DNA from: Ruminococcus sp.
GTDB taxonomy: Bacteria > Bacillota > Clostridia > Oscillospirales > Ruminococcaceae
Assembly (NCBI GenBank): GCA_017397925.1
Contig: JAFQHO010000080.1
Span: forward strand, 1 to 51,141
Direction: 5' to 3'
DNA: 51,141 bases
Positions 1 through 7,688 of this stretch are shown here, in pieces (within the stretch, counting starts at the first letter, position 1; each line of letters opens with the position of its first letter). The notes beneath the pieces were generated by a model. That model worked only from the letters and a program-made list of their open reading frames with translations, ran no database searches and was not told the DNA's origin. Both the position numbers and the translations under genes were made by a program.

Positions 1-138
1 TAGTAGACAAAGATGATGAGCAGAAATGATGTATGTCAAGGCGGACGACGAAAGCATACTGCCGTATGGTGAGGATGTCCAACGATGACATACGGCATTT
101 ATGCCATTAGATTTGTCTACTGTTGTTTCAGGGATTGG
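1..138. other. Left edge without an intact gene
   Basis: No complete gene is visible here. A 20-codon frame (ATG at 26, stop at 86-88) reads like the tail of some acidic protein but has no ribosome site and is not recognised. Bases 101-143 are the right half of a repeat found again at 22004-22046. The sequence homologous to a nuclease domain begins directly after that repeat. Confidence 0.4.
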
Positions 139-474
139 TATAAGCATACAGAAACTCTTGAACGTCTAAAAGCAAGCGAACAGCTATTTCTCGATACTAT
201 CGAGGGCAATGAAGATGCTGTCGCTGAACAGATAGAAAAGATACACATGGAAGAAACTTCACCTATTCACTACAACAAAGAAGATAGTCTTCGCAGCGTT
301 ATCAAACTCGCATACTATACCTACCGTGACAACTATGTTCAATGGGAGGAACTGCCTGCAGGAGCAGGCTATGCAGATGTTGCATATATTCCTAAATATG
401 ATTCCGGCTACCCAATACTTGTTATTGAGCTGAAATGGAATAACATCCACACCATAAAAAAGAAACCGCTATAA
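139..474 (+). pseudogene. Remnant of AAA-ATPase/PD-(D/E)XK nuclease-family protein (C-terminal part)
   Basis: The frame reads like the C-terminal nuclease-like half of the AAA-ATPase_like/PDDEXK_9 proteins common in gut anaerobes: a helical stretch, then NKEDSLRSVIKLAYY, then YADVAYIP and ILVIELKW. The last two carry the D and the E-x-K of the PD-(D/E)XK core. The full family is roughly 500-600 residues with an N-terminal ATPase; only about 110 residues survive here. The left end starts exactly at the end of a repeated sequence (101-143). The right end leaves the family pattern just after IELKW and runs into a terminator shared with 9849-9888. No ribosome site precedes it. It is truncated at both ends and almost certainly not functional. 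Family assignment is from motif memory. Confidence 0.6.
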
Positions 475-479
475 AATTC

Positions 480-526
480 AAAAGTGCCGTGCAGCTCGTT
501 ACTGCACAGCACTTTTGTTTTTTATC
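480..526. terminator. Bidirectional rho-independent terminator (MATE/remnant)
   Basis: The inverted repeat AAAAGTGCCGTGCAG / CTGCACAGCACTTTT flanks a short loop. T-rich runs follow on both sides, the stronger one on the + strand. It lies between the nuclease remnant and the convergent MATE gene, overlapping the MATE stop region. A near-identical hairpin occurs at 9849-9888. Confidence 0.75.
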
Positions 527-1920
527 TTCTTATACACGGTCATTCGCATTGTAAGATATGACGCAATTCCGCCAATAATATTAGAAACAGGCTCTGCAGC
601 AAATACGCCAAGAACGCCTAACCCCAATCGTGGCAATAAAAGTGTAAGCGGAACTACAATTACAACTTTTCGCAGCAGAGAAAAGAAAATAGCGTGTTTT
701 GCATCTCCCACCGCCTGAAAAGTTGACTGTCCCGCAAACTGCAAAGACATAAACACAAAGCCGAAAAAGTAAATTTTCATTGCTTCAATTCCCTGCGACA
801 ACATCTGAACATCATCAGAAAAAATGCCGAACCAGAATTGCGGAAATATAATGACAAGCAGCCATGCAATCAACGTATACCCTGCACCTATAATTGTATT
901 GAAGTTTATACCAGAACGCACTCTTTCATATTGCTTTGCACCGTAATTATAGCTGATTACAGGCTGAGCACCGTTTACAATTCCCATAACAGGAAGATTG
1001 AAAACCTCACGCACAGAGTTTGTTACAGTCATAATACCAACATAAATATCTCCGCCAAATACCTGCAAAGTTGAGTTGCAAACGACTTGAACAAGACAAT
1101 TTGAGCCGTGCATGATAAAATTTGAAGTGCCGATTTTTAAAATATTTTTGGTTATATCTTTTCGTATTCTGATACTTTTACGACATAGACGGACAGATGC
1201 TTTACCGCTTGTGAGGAATTTCAATACCCATATTGCCGAAACAAGCTGACTTATTACCGTTGCCAAAGCCGCCCCTGCAACTCCCATACCAAAACCAAAA
1301 ATAAAAACAGGGTCAAGTACGATATTACAAACTGCACCAATTGCAACAGACAGCATACCTGTTTTTGAGAAGCCCTGTGCGTTGATATATCCGTTCATAC
1401 CTGTCGAAACCATTGAAAAAGCCGTTCCCATAAGGTAAATATCAAGATATTCTTTGGCGTAAATGTATGAATCCGTGCTTGCACCGAAAGCAAAAAGAAT
1501 GGGTTTAGCAAAAATATATCCCGTTACAGTTAATATTACAGAACTGACAAGCAGCAGCGCAAATGAATTACCAAGAATATTCTGTGCTGTTTTGTCATCG
1601 CCTGCACCACGTTTTATAGAAAACAACGGCACACCGCCGTTGCCGAATAGAGCCGCAAATGCCATAATTAGCGTAACAATGGGGAATGTCAGTCCCACTC
1701 CCGTCAAAGCCATACCATCACCGCTGCCCATGTGTCCAAGATAAACACGGTCTACGACGTTATATAATAATTGAACAAGCTGTGCAATAGTCAAGGGTAT
1801 TGCCTGTGCAACAATAGATTTCCATACCGGTCCGGTTGAAAAATCAGTTTTCGCAGTAGTTGTCTTTCTGATATTTACACACCCTTTCAAATCACAAAAC
1901 CAAAACACGAGGAAAATCAA
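499..1920 (-). CDS. MATE family multidrug/cation efflux transporter
   Basis: A 12-helix integral membrane protein of the MATE family, which exports drugs or metabolites using Na+ or H+ gradients. It shows the family N-terminus (PLTIAQLVQLLYNVVDRVYLGH), two homologous six-helix halves, and a conserved glycine/proline-rich NGAQPVISYNYGA in the second half. About 450 residues is the usual length. The start is uncertain. The in-frame ATG at 1920 has no ribosome site, whereas a good AAAGGG (1882-1887) sits nine bases before an ATC (1870-1872) at NIRKTTT, where family members are expected to begin. The natural start may therefore be a mutated ATG or a rare ATC. Sequence from its 3' end and upstream region recurs at 21957-22120 (a gutted copy), and upstream sequence recurs near 11660-11717. 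Substrate unknown. Confidence 0.9.
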   Translation of the reverse strand: MIFLVFWFCDLKGCVNIRKTTTAKTDFSTGPVWKSIVAQAIPLTIAQLVQLLYNVVDRVYLGHMGSGDGMALTGVGLTFPIVTLIMAFAALFGNGGVPLFSIKRGAGDDKTAQNILGNSFALLLVSSVILTVTGYIFAKPILFAFGASTDSYIYAKEYLDIYLMGTAFSMVSTGMNGYINAQGFSKTGMLSVAIGAVCNIVLDPVFIFGFGMGVAGAALATVISQLVSAIWVLKFLTSGKASVRLCRKSIRIRKDITKNILKIGTSNFIMHGSNCLVQVVCNSTLQVFGGDIYVGIMTVTNSVREVFNLPVMGIVNGAQPVISYNYGAKQYERVRSGINFNTIIGAGYTLIAWLLVIIFPQFWFGIFSDDVQMLSQGIEAMKIYFFGFVFMSLQFAGQSTFQAVGDAKHAIFFSLLRKVVIVVPLTLLLPRLGLGVLGVFAAEPVSNIIGGIASYLTMRMTVYKKIKNKSAVQ

Positions 1921-2000
1921 GCCGTGAGGGTGGTTTTTAGAGGTTTATAATAGACATTATACACTTTATTTCTTCGATGTTAAAACATCTAAAAAGCTCA

Positions 2001-2597
2001 TTATTTAACGTAGTTTATAACGATAGACTCAACAATATCTTCATCATTGAATGCTATATTCATAAATTGGCCTTTTGTTTGATAATAATTTGCTTCTTCC
2101 CGATTACCATAAATGTATGCAACCAATTTTTTATCTATCAAATCTGCCTCTTTTATTTCGTCAGGCTCACCAAACTTTTTAAGAACATCTTCTTTGGTTG
2201 ACACCAAAGGGGTAATACCAATAACATTCGAGTTGGAATCTTTTAGTGCAATATTAAACAAAAAAGCTTTATTACTTTTTTTATGTGCATTTTCGGCAAT
2301 AGAACAGAGTATCACCCCACTTTTATCCGAAATTTCAACTTCATAGAATCCATCGCCGAATTCCTCATCGACAAATTCATAAGTAAGTCCATTATCCAGT
2401 TCAGAAAGTTTCTGTGGAACAATAAATTCATAACCTTTGATATTGATATTTTTTCGCACTTCTTCAATATCAAAAGTTCCGTCCACATGAACAACTTTTG
2501 AACTACTGCTTTGTTCATCAGTTTTTCTCTCACACCCACAAACGCTGCCCATCAACATAACCGAACAAAGAAACAAACTAAGTATTTTTCTTTTCAT
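2001..2597 (-). CDS. Small lipoprotein, copy 1 of a three-member family
   Basis: A secreted lipoprotein of 198 residues. A basic N-terminus (MKRKILSLFL) and hydrophobic core end in a VCGC lipobox, with Cys22 as the likely lipidated residue. The C-terminal half (residues about 125-198) contains ITPLVSTKEDVLKKFGEPDE, a pattern like small SmpA/BamE-type lipoprotein domains in which a short helix precedes FGxP. That resemblance is only suggestive. The first 42 coding bases are identical to those of the lipoprotein at 11776-12372. About 120 bp of upstream DNA, including the promoter, matches that of the lipoprotein at 12382-12996. The three are therefore recent paralogues. Function unknown; probably faces the outside of the cytoplasmic membrane. 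Confidence 0.8.
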   Translation of the reverse strand: MKRKILSLFLCSVMLMGSVCGCERKTDEQSSSSKVVHVDGTFDIEEVRKNINIKGYEFIVPQKLSELDNGLTYEFVDEEFGDGFYEVEISDKSGVILCSIAENAHKKSNKAFLFNIALKDSNSNVIGITPLVSTKEDVLKKFGEPDEIKEADLIDKKLVAYIYGNREEANYYQTKGQFMNIAFNDEDIVESIVINYVK

Positions 2598-2657
2598 TCA
2601 AATTCCCCTTTATAATATTTTGTAATTTCAGTAAATACCACTTTAATACACTATTAT

Positions 2658-2686
2658 ATTATAACAAACAATTGCAGTTTCGTCAA
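2658..2686 (-). promoter_or_regulatory. Promoter of lipoprotein copy 1
   Basis: On the minus strand: -35 TTGACG (2681-2686), 17-bp spacer, -10 TATAAT (2658-2663). The same promoter, spacer included except for one base, stands at 13057-13085 in front of the paralogous lipoprotein pair. Confidence 0.7.
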
Positions 2687-2740
2687 CATTTTATCCAAAT
2701 ACAATTATGCGCTAATTTATTTTGTTTTTTAACGATACCC

Positions 2741-2826
2741 TTTGTGCCGAGTATTTGACGGAAAGGTTTAGTTGGTGGAGCAATAACATTAAATTCATCT
2801 ACTGTTGTTTTAGAAATTGGTATAAT
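2741..2826. repeat. Mosaic of two repeated fragments
   Basis: Bases 2741-2785 match 15157-15201. In both, the + strand reads Leu-Cys-Arg/Gln-Val-Phe-Asp-Gly-Lys-Val/Ala-stop, so they look like 3' ends of an old gene. Bases 2794-2826 are a diverged copy of the right end of the element at 21989-22044, ending in ATTGGTATAA. No intact gene lies between 2598 and 2837. Confidence 0.55.
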
Positions 2827-2837
2827 GACATAAGATA

Positions 2838-3161
2838 CTATGACCATTCACCGCAGCAATAGAGGATTTCGAATTCCTCTCCAAGTTCTTTGCAAAGCTG
2901 GTCGTATGCGAATTTTTTCTTTTTATTGAACATAATTGTATCTTCTTCAGTCCACCAAGGTGAATCTTCAGGAGCGTTATCCATATCCATCATAGTATCG
3001 TGATACGCTTGCAGATATTGAAGAAAGTCTTTAAGCTTTCGGGAAATTGGAAGTTTTTGTTCATCAACAGCATAACCGAATTTTTCTTTTGAAGCAGCAT
3101 TATCCGACCAAAGGCAGGTGCCACCCCATTCAAACCAATATTTGAACACATATTTTGCCAT
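2838..3161 (-). CDS. Hypothetical protein, 107 residues
   Basis: Not recognised. It is a small soluble acidic protein rich in aromatic residues, with KYVFKYWFEWGGTCLW at the start, a Met/Asp-rich middle and ILYCCGEWS at the end. The WFEWGG...LWSDN beginning reminds me of small uncharacterised proteins in clostridial accessory regions, but no function can be given. I start it at the second ATG (3161) because GAGGTG lies at the right distance before it. It begins only 13 bases after the stop of the DUF4143 ATPase gene and is probably co-transcribed with it. Confidence 0.65.
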   Translation of the reverse strand: MAKYVFKYWFEWGGTCLWSDNAASKEKFGYAVDEQKLPISRKLKDFLQYLQAYHDTMMDMDNAPEDSPWWTEEDTIMFNKKKKFAYDQLCKELGEEFEILYCCGEWS

Positions 3162-3174
3162 ACAGCACCTCATA

Positions 3175-4470
3175 TTATACTAATTCACCCATTTTATTCG
3201 CAAGATAAAGAGGCAGATTAACAAAGCTGTCATTAATTTCATATCCCAGCTTTGACAATCGTACAGCTTTTTCGGGCTTATATTCCTTAATATAGTTTTT
3301 GAAGCTTGCGGATGTTACACTCTCGCCGGCTTTGACTTCAATGGGGATAATGTTCATACCGTCCTGCACAACAAAGTCAATCTCATTTGTAGAGGTTGGG
3401 GCATAATACTTCGGCTCAGTATCATATATTGCTTTAATCTGCTGCAATACATAATTCTCTGTCAATGCCCCTTTGAACTGATAATCTGATTTCAGAAGAA
3501 TTGCTTCATTGCTGATTGCCGCCATTTGTTTCATCAGTCCCACATCGAACATGAACAGCTTAAAATGATTGAACTGTTCATAAGCTTTCAGCGGATGTTC
3601 AGGCTTGCTGACATTATATATACGCATAACCATACCTGCGGACACAAGCCATTCTATAGCTTCTTCAAACTCTCTCGCCCTTGCACCCTCTCGTACACAG
3701 CCAAAAATAAATTTTTCGTTATCTTTTGAAAGCTGTGTCACAAGACTGCGGAACACCATAAGAATACGTCCGCTATTGACTTTTCCATTGTGCTTGGAGA
3801 AGTCATTTTCATAAAGTTCAATCAATTCCTGCTGAATTCGAGAGATTTCCGCAGGGTCTTTGTGAGTAATCCACGACTGCACACATTCAGGCATACCGCC
3901 GATAATCAGGTAATAATTGTATGCGTCAAGCAGTCTGTGGTGGAAGATTTCCTCTATCTGCTGTCCCTTTTGGATAGCCGTATAGTAAGAATACAATCCC
4001 TCGTCAGATGCGGCAAGAAATTCATCAAAAGTCATGGGACTGATATTCAGCAGATTCACCTTGCCGACAGGATAGGATTTCGGTTTTGCAAGCAATGTTC
4101 CAAGCAGACTGCCTGCCGAAATGATATGATATTCATTCGCTTTTTCACAGAAGTATTTCAAGGAATTAAGTGCTTCAGAACATTCCTGTACTTCGTCAAA
4201 AATAATCAGATGCTTTTCGGGAAGAATCTTTTTCCCCTTTATCATTCCCAGCAGTTCAATAATTCGATGCGGATTCTTGTTTGTTTTAAAGACAGATTGC
4301 AGTTCATCCTCCTCATCAAAGTTAAAATAAAATGTATCATCATAATACAGCCTGCCGAATTCTTCCATAAGCCATGTTTTTCCCACCTGTCTTGCACCTT
4401 TGAGTACAAGCGGCTTGCGGTCAGTACTGTTTTTCCAAGCTAAAAGCTGCTCAATTGCATTACGTTTCAC
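3175..4470 (-). CDS. AAA_14/DUF4143 ATP-binding protein
   Basis: Residues about 15-200 form a P-loop ATPase with Walker A GARQVGKTW and Walker B HLIIFDEVQE. Residues about 200-420 match DUF4143, with the typical GGMPECVQSW and C-terminal NEIDFVVQDG...IPIEVKAGE, which resembles a restriction-endonuclease-like fold. At 431 residues the protein is full length for the family. These proteins are widespread and numerous in gut anaerobes. Their role is unresolved; some are linked to defence or mobile DNA. The 5' leader carries copy A of the 90-base structured repeat, which reaches into the region of the ribosome site (AGGGGAG). The hypothetical gene at 2838-3161 follows directly. Confidence 0.9.
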   Translation of the reverse strand: MKRNAIEQLLAWKNSTDRKPLVLKGARQVGKTWLMEEFGRLYYDDTFYFNFDEEDELQSVFKTNKNPHRIIELLGMIKGKKILPEKHLIIFDEVQECSEALNSLKYFCEKANEYHIISAGSLLGTLLAKPKSYPVGKVNLLNISPMTFDEFLAASDEGLYSYYTAIQKGQQIEEIFHHRLLDAYNYYLIIGGMPECVQSWITHKDPAEISRIQQELIELYENDFSKHNGKVNSGRILMVFRSLVTQLSKDNEKFIFGCVREGARAREFEEAIEWLVSAGMVMRIYNVSKPEHPLKAYEQFNHFKLFMFDVGLMKQMAAISNEAILLKSDYQFKGALTENYVLQQIKAIYDTEPKYYAPTSTNEIDFVVQDGMNIIPIEVKAGESVTSASFKNYIKEYKPEKAVRLSKLGYEINDSFVNLPLYLANKMGELV

Positions 4471-4485
4471 ATTATCACTCCCCTT

Positions 4486-4575
4486 TTATAGCAAACGACA
4501 AAATCTTTTGGCGTTTGCTATTTGCCGATCCGCACGGAGCAAACTTTAGTTTGCGGATGTGCGAGGCACTATAAA
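4486..4575. repeat. 90-base structured repeat, copy A
   Basis: Nearly identical to 21063-21152 and 32100-32190. It contains the hairpin TAGCAAAC(G)/(C)GTTTGCTA, then ATCCGC/GCGGAT with an inner GCAAAC/GTTTGC, and a competing CGCAC/GTGCG pairing. This copy lies in the leader of the minus-strand ATPase gene; the other two lie just after plus-strand stop codons. Confidence 0.85.
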
Positions 4576-4593
4576 TATATTATACCACTTTTT

Positions 4594-4660
4594 CGAGAGA
4601 AATACAAGTAGATTTTACACATTTTTTGAGATTTTAAAACTGTATTTTACACATTTTTCT
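4594..4660. repeat. ATTTTACACATTTTTT repeat fragment
   Basis: GAGAAATACAAGTA followed by ATTTTACACATTTTTT occurs here and again at 9809-9842. ATTTTACACATTTTT is repeated once more in this copy at about 4643. No gene is seen between 4576 and 4729. Confidence 0.6.
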
Positions 4661-4695
4661 TTGTATCCACTTTTATTATATGGGCATCTCTAAAA

Positions 4696-4722
4696 AAAGT
4701 CGGGGCAAACCGCCCCGACTAA
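4696..4722 (-). terminator. Terminator of the flavin operon
   Basis: AGTCGGGGC/GCCCCGACT stem with a T run on the minus strand, immediately after the stop of the Gx-family gene. Confidence 0.85.
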
Positions 4723-4729
4723 TCTACCG

Positions 4730-5281
4730 TCAAATTTGTATACTGTTACTTTTGGGATTGAGATTAATCCTTTTCAGCACAAGCATTGCACAAGTACCTG
4801 TAAACAGACCTGCAATACTTCCTGTTACAATGAGTATTGGATAATAAGCAAAAACAGAAAATGTTTTCATCACAATAACAGCCGCAATAATTTGCCCTGT
4901 ATTGTGCAGAATTCCACCTACAACACTTGAAAGCCACAGATATTTATTCGGAATAATCCTGCTTACAACATACATTCCGCATAAGCAGAAAAATGCACCT
5001 GCGGCACTATATATCAACGACGATACATTTCCGCTGAATACTGCACCAAGAAAAATCCTCACAATAACAATCATAGCTGTTTCGCTTTTTCTGAAACGAT
5101 AGACAACGAAAACTGTTATAATATTTGCAAGTCCTGCTTTTACTCCGGGAATTGGCAGTAAATTCGGCAATCTCAGTTCAATTATAAATATTATAAGTGC
5201 CATTGATGTGAGAAGTGAAAGCTGTGTAAGCCTTTTTATTCCCGATGATTTACACATATTGACGTCTGTTGTATTATTCAC
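4730..5281 (-). CDS. Gx transporter family / heptaprenyl diphosphate synthase component I-like membrane protein
   Basis: An integral membrane protein with about five helices, of the family labelled Hpre_diP_synt_I or 'Gx transporter' (PF07456). It shows LPIPGVKAGLANIITVFVVY near the N-terminus, then RIFLGAVFSGNVSSLIYSAAGA and GGILHNTGQIIAA. The biochemical activity of the family is not settled. Members are repeatedly found beside ApbE and FMN-binding proteins, and as I recall the Listeria extracellular electron transfer protein EetB belongs here. That fits this position as last gene of an operon containing ApbE and an FMN-binding ferric-reductase-like protein. Its usual NusG-II-domain partner (EetA) is not in the window. 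About 60 bp separate it from apbE; GAGGTG provides the ribosome site. Confidence 0.85.
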   Translation of the reverse strand: MNNTTDVNMCKSSGIKRLTQLSLLTSMALIIFIIELRLPNLLPIPGVKAGLANIITVFVVYRFRKSETAMIVIVRIFLGAVFSGNVSSLIYSAAGAFFCLCGMYVVSRIIPNKYLWLSSVVGGILHNTGQIIAAVIVMKTFSVFAYYPILIVTGSIAGLFTGTCAMLVLKRINLNPKSNSIQI

Positions 5282-5342
5282 GGTAAATCACCTCTGTTTC
5301 GTAGGACACAGTAAAATTAATAAAATCCGAAAGTCCCTCAGA

Positions 5343-6308
5343 CTATATTATTTTTTCATCATCGGTAATCAGTATCATTTCAAAATCTGCTGAATTTCTC
5401 CAGTAATCTATTGCCTTATCTGTACCCAAAACAAAAAGAGCCGTAGAAAGTGCGTCACAGAGCAAGCCGTTTTCGCCGACAATTGTAACGGAAACAAGTC
5501 CGTTATCAGCTGGGAAACCGTCGGCGGAATCAAGGATATGCCAATATTTTCTGCCGTTTTCATCTGTGAAAAATCGTTCGTAATTCCCAGATGTTATTAC
5601 AGCCTTATCTGCAATTTCGAGTATACATACCTGCTCCGACGGCGAAAAGGGATTTTGTACGCCCACTTTCCATAATGTACCGTCAGGCTTTGTGCCAACT
5701 GCGTGAACATTTCCACCAAGATTTACAAGTGCAGATTTCACACCGTTTTCTTTCAGAATTTCAGTTACACAATCGCTTGTATATCCCTTTGCCAATGCAC
5801 CGAAATCAATCTGCATATTATCGGGCAGCTGAACAGTATTTCCTTTTACAGATATTTTTGTGTAGTCAATAAGTTTAAGCTTATCCGCTATAATATCATC
5901 TGTGGGAACTTGCTGTGTATCGGTTGTAAAACCCCATTCAGTCAGCAATGGATATATGGTAACATCAAGCGCTCCGTTAGTCTTTCCGCCTATTTCAATT
6001 GCTTTATTAAGCACAGTAATTGTATCATCAGAAACGGAAACAGGCTCGCCATTGGAATGATTTATTGCCCATATATCGCTTTTTTCAGAGGTTACGGAAA
6101 AAAGTTCCTCTAACGACAAAATCTGCTCCGAGGAATATCCAAGAGCAGTATCAGCGTGTTCTCCGTATGCTTTGAGATACATATATGTATCCATTGCAAA
6201 AATATCACGGGAATATTCTTTTGTATCCTCCGAGGAGGACTCTGCGGAATTTGCACATCCGCAGAGTGTAATCAAGAAAAGGAAAAATAATGTTGTAATT
6301 TTTTTCAT
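5343..6308 (-). CDS. apbE: FAD:protein FMN transferase (ApbE), lipoprotein form
   Basis: Transfers FMN from FAD onto a Thr of extracytosolic flavoproteins, in a Mg-dependent reaction. Visible family marks: YMYLKAYGEHADTAL, FGALAKGYTSDCV (substrate and Mg site), LVNLGGNVHAVG, SGNYERFF, YWHILDSADGFPAD and CDALSTALFVLG. The N-terminus is a signal peptide with lipobox LCGC (Cys18), so the enzyme works outside the membrane. I start at the ATG at 6308 rather than 6332, because only then does the signal peptide begin with MKKITTLFF; it then follows the upstream stop by four bases. The direct neighbour (6313-7668) carries a textbook flavin attachment motif and is the obvious substrate. Confidence 0.94.
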   Translation of the reverse strand: MKKITTLFFLFLITLCGCANSAESSSEDTKEYSRDIFAMDTYMYLKAYGEHADTALGYSSEQILSLEELFSVTSEKSDIWAINHSNGEPVSVSDDTITVLNKAIEIGGKTNGALDVTIYPLLTEWGFTTDTQQVPTDDIIADKLKLIDYTKISVKGNTVQLPDNMQIDFGALAKGYTSDCVTEILKENGVKSALVNLGGNVHAVGTKPDGTLWKVGVQNPFSPSEQVCILEIADKAVITSGNYERFFTDENGRKYWHILDSADGFPADNGLVSVTIVGENGLLCDALSTALFVLGTDKAIDYWRNSADFEMILITDDEKII

Positions 6309-6312
6309 AAAT

Positions 6313-7668
6313 TTATTTTCTCGCCATATCAAGTGCGGCGGCTACAGCCGCCATTATAGCGTCAGAACTGTATGTAGCACCCGAATAAGCATCAACCTGT
6401 GTGCTTTGTGTATTAAGAATCTGGGAAATAACATGAGGTGCAGCTGAATCGTAATACCACGAATCACTTTCATAAGTAACACCCGTAATGTCAACTATAA
6501 CATCGTTTTCGATTGTCACGCTGACTTCAATATCACCGTCATAACCATAAGCCGCAGCGGTATATGTACCATTATTGTAGATATATACAGGCTCAGGCTC
6601 TGTTTCAGGTTCTGGCTCAGGTTCGGGTTCAGCTTCTTCTTCGGCGGCTTCTTCCTCCTCAGCAATTTCCTCCTCTGCCGATTCTTCTTCTGCTTCTGTT
6701 TCTTCTTCGGTTACACTTTCAGTAGATTCTTCCGTTGTTTCTTCTGTAGCTGTTGTAACTGTTGTTTCTGTTGTATCTGTATCTGTTTCAGCTGTTGTTG
6801 AAGAAGTTACCATTTCAGAAGAAGTTATTGCTGTCGTGTTATCCTCAACAGGTTCATCTTCTGCAATTTTCACCGCAGCAGGTTTTACAATTGAACTATT
6901 TTTAACAGGAGAACTTTTTGCCGCTAAACAGGGCGTCATAAGCATAACTGCAAATGCAGGAACGCACACAGCATTTACAAACTTGATATTTTCAGCCTTT
7001 TTGCGTAATAAATACCATTTGCGGATACGGCAAACAGCATAACCAATGAATACAATGCTGTATGCAAATACACTCAAAAAATAACCCTGTCTGCCTGCTT
7101 TTGCCATAGGAACAAAAAGCACCATAACGTGCAGATACATCATTCCATAGAAAAGATAAGCAGTTCTCTGAATTTTCTTCCACAGCTTTGCATTCATCTT
7201 TTTGCGTATCTGTGGGAATGACATTACTGTCAGAGGTATCATAATAATCAGCATTGCAATTGTGAGAAAACTTGCAGTAAGCTGTTCTGCTGACATACGT
7301 GAAGCATCGGTAAACAGTCTTACAAAATAAGTTTTTCCGTAGCCGATATTATGACCTAAAGTCAGAATTGCCGCAAATATGGACAGTTCCCCACGTATAG
7401 GCATAAATGCTTTTATGGGTTTTGAGCCGTTAGGGAAAGCACCTGTCCACATTACAACCGCCCACAAAGCTGTTCCAAATGCACCACGGCTAAACAATCC
7501 TATGATATATGTGTTTACAAATTCGGGTACATTGCGGAAATCTACAGCCGCAACGATAATTGATATAACAGCCGCCCCTGCATAAAAGATATAGGGGTGC
7601 TGTTTCAGTGGCTTTTTGCACAGATAAGCAAATCCGAAAGCCGCCGCAATAGCAATGAGAAAAAGCAT
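6313..7668 (-). CDS. Ferric-reductase-like membrane domain fused to FMN-binding domain
   Basis: Residues 1-255 are a six-helix domain of the ferric reductase/MsrQ type. Likely haem-ligand histidines sit in TLGHNIGYG and in MMYLHVMVLF. Residues about 262-360 are a Thr/Glu/Pro-rich extracellular linker. Residues about 362-451 are an FMN_bind domain: YNNGTYTAAAYGYDG, then DAYSGATYSSDA at 426-437, where Thr432 would receive FMN through ApbE. The protein would carry electrons across the membrane through haem to covalently bound flavin outside. It starts 20 bases after the surface-protein stop with AAAGGCGG as ribosome site. The substrate (Fe(III), another acceptor, or a partner protein) is not visible from sequence. 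Confidence 0.9.
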   Translation of the reverse strand: MLFLIAIAAAFGFAYLCKKPLKQHPYIFYAGAAVISIIVAAVDFRNVPEFVNTYIIGLFSRGAFGTALWAVVMWTGAFPNGSKPIKAFMPIRGELSIFAAILTLGHNIGYGKTYFVRLFTDASRMSAEQLTASFLTIAMLIIMIPLTVMSFPQIRKKMNAKLWKKIQRTAYLFYGMMYLHVMVLFVPMAKAGRQGYFLSVFAYSIVFIGYAVCRIRKWYLLRKKAENIKFVNAVCVPAFAVMLMTPCLAAKSSPVKNSSIVKPAAVKIAEDEPVEDNTTAITSSEMVTSSTTAETDTDTTETTVTTATEETTEESTESVTEEETEAEEESAEEEIAEEEEAAEEEAEPEPEPEPETEPEPVYIYNNGTYTAAAYGYDGDIEVSVTIENDVIVDITGVTYESDSWYYDSAAPHVISQILNTQSTQVDAYSGATYSSDAIMAAVAAALDMARK

Positions 7669-7688
7669 ATTATTCCGCCTTTCTCACA

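Noticed and set aside
2838-4470. DUF4143 ATPase plus small gene as a toxin-antitoxin pair
   Set aside because: The order and spacing fit an operon, but neither protein shows toxin or antitoxin features.
6600-6800. Thr/Glu-rich tract as a phase-variable repeat
   Set aside because: Codons vary along the tract and no long perfect DNA repeat is present; it reads as a normal extracellular linker.
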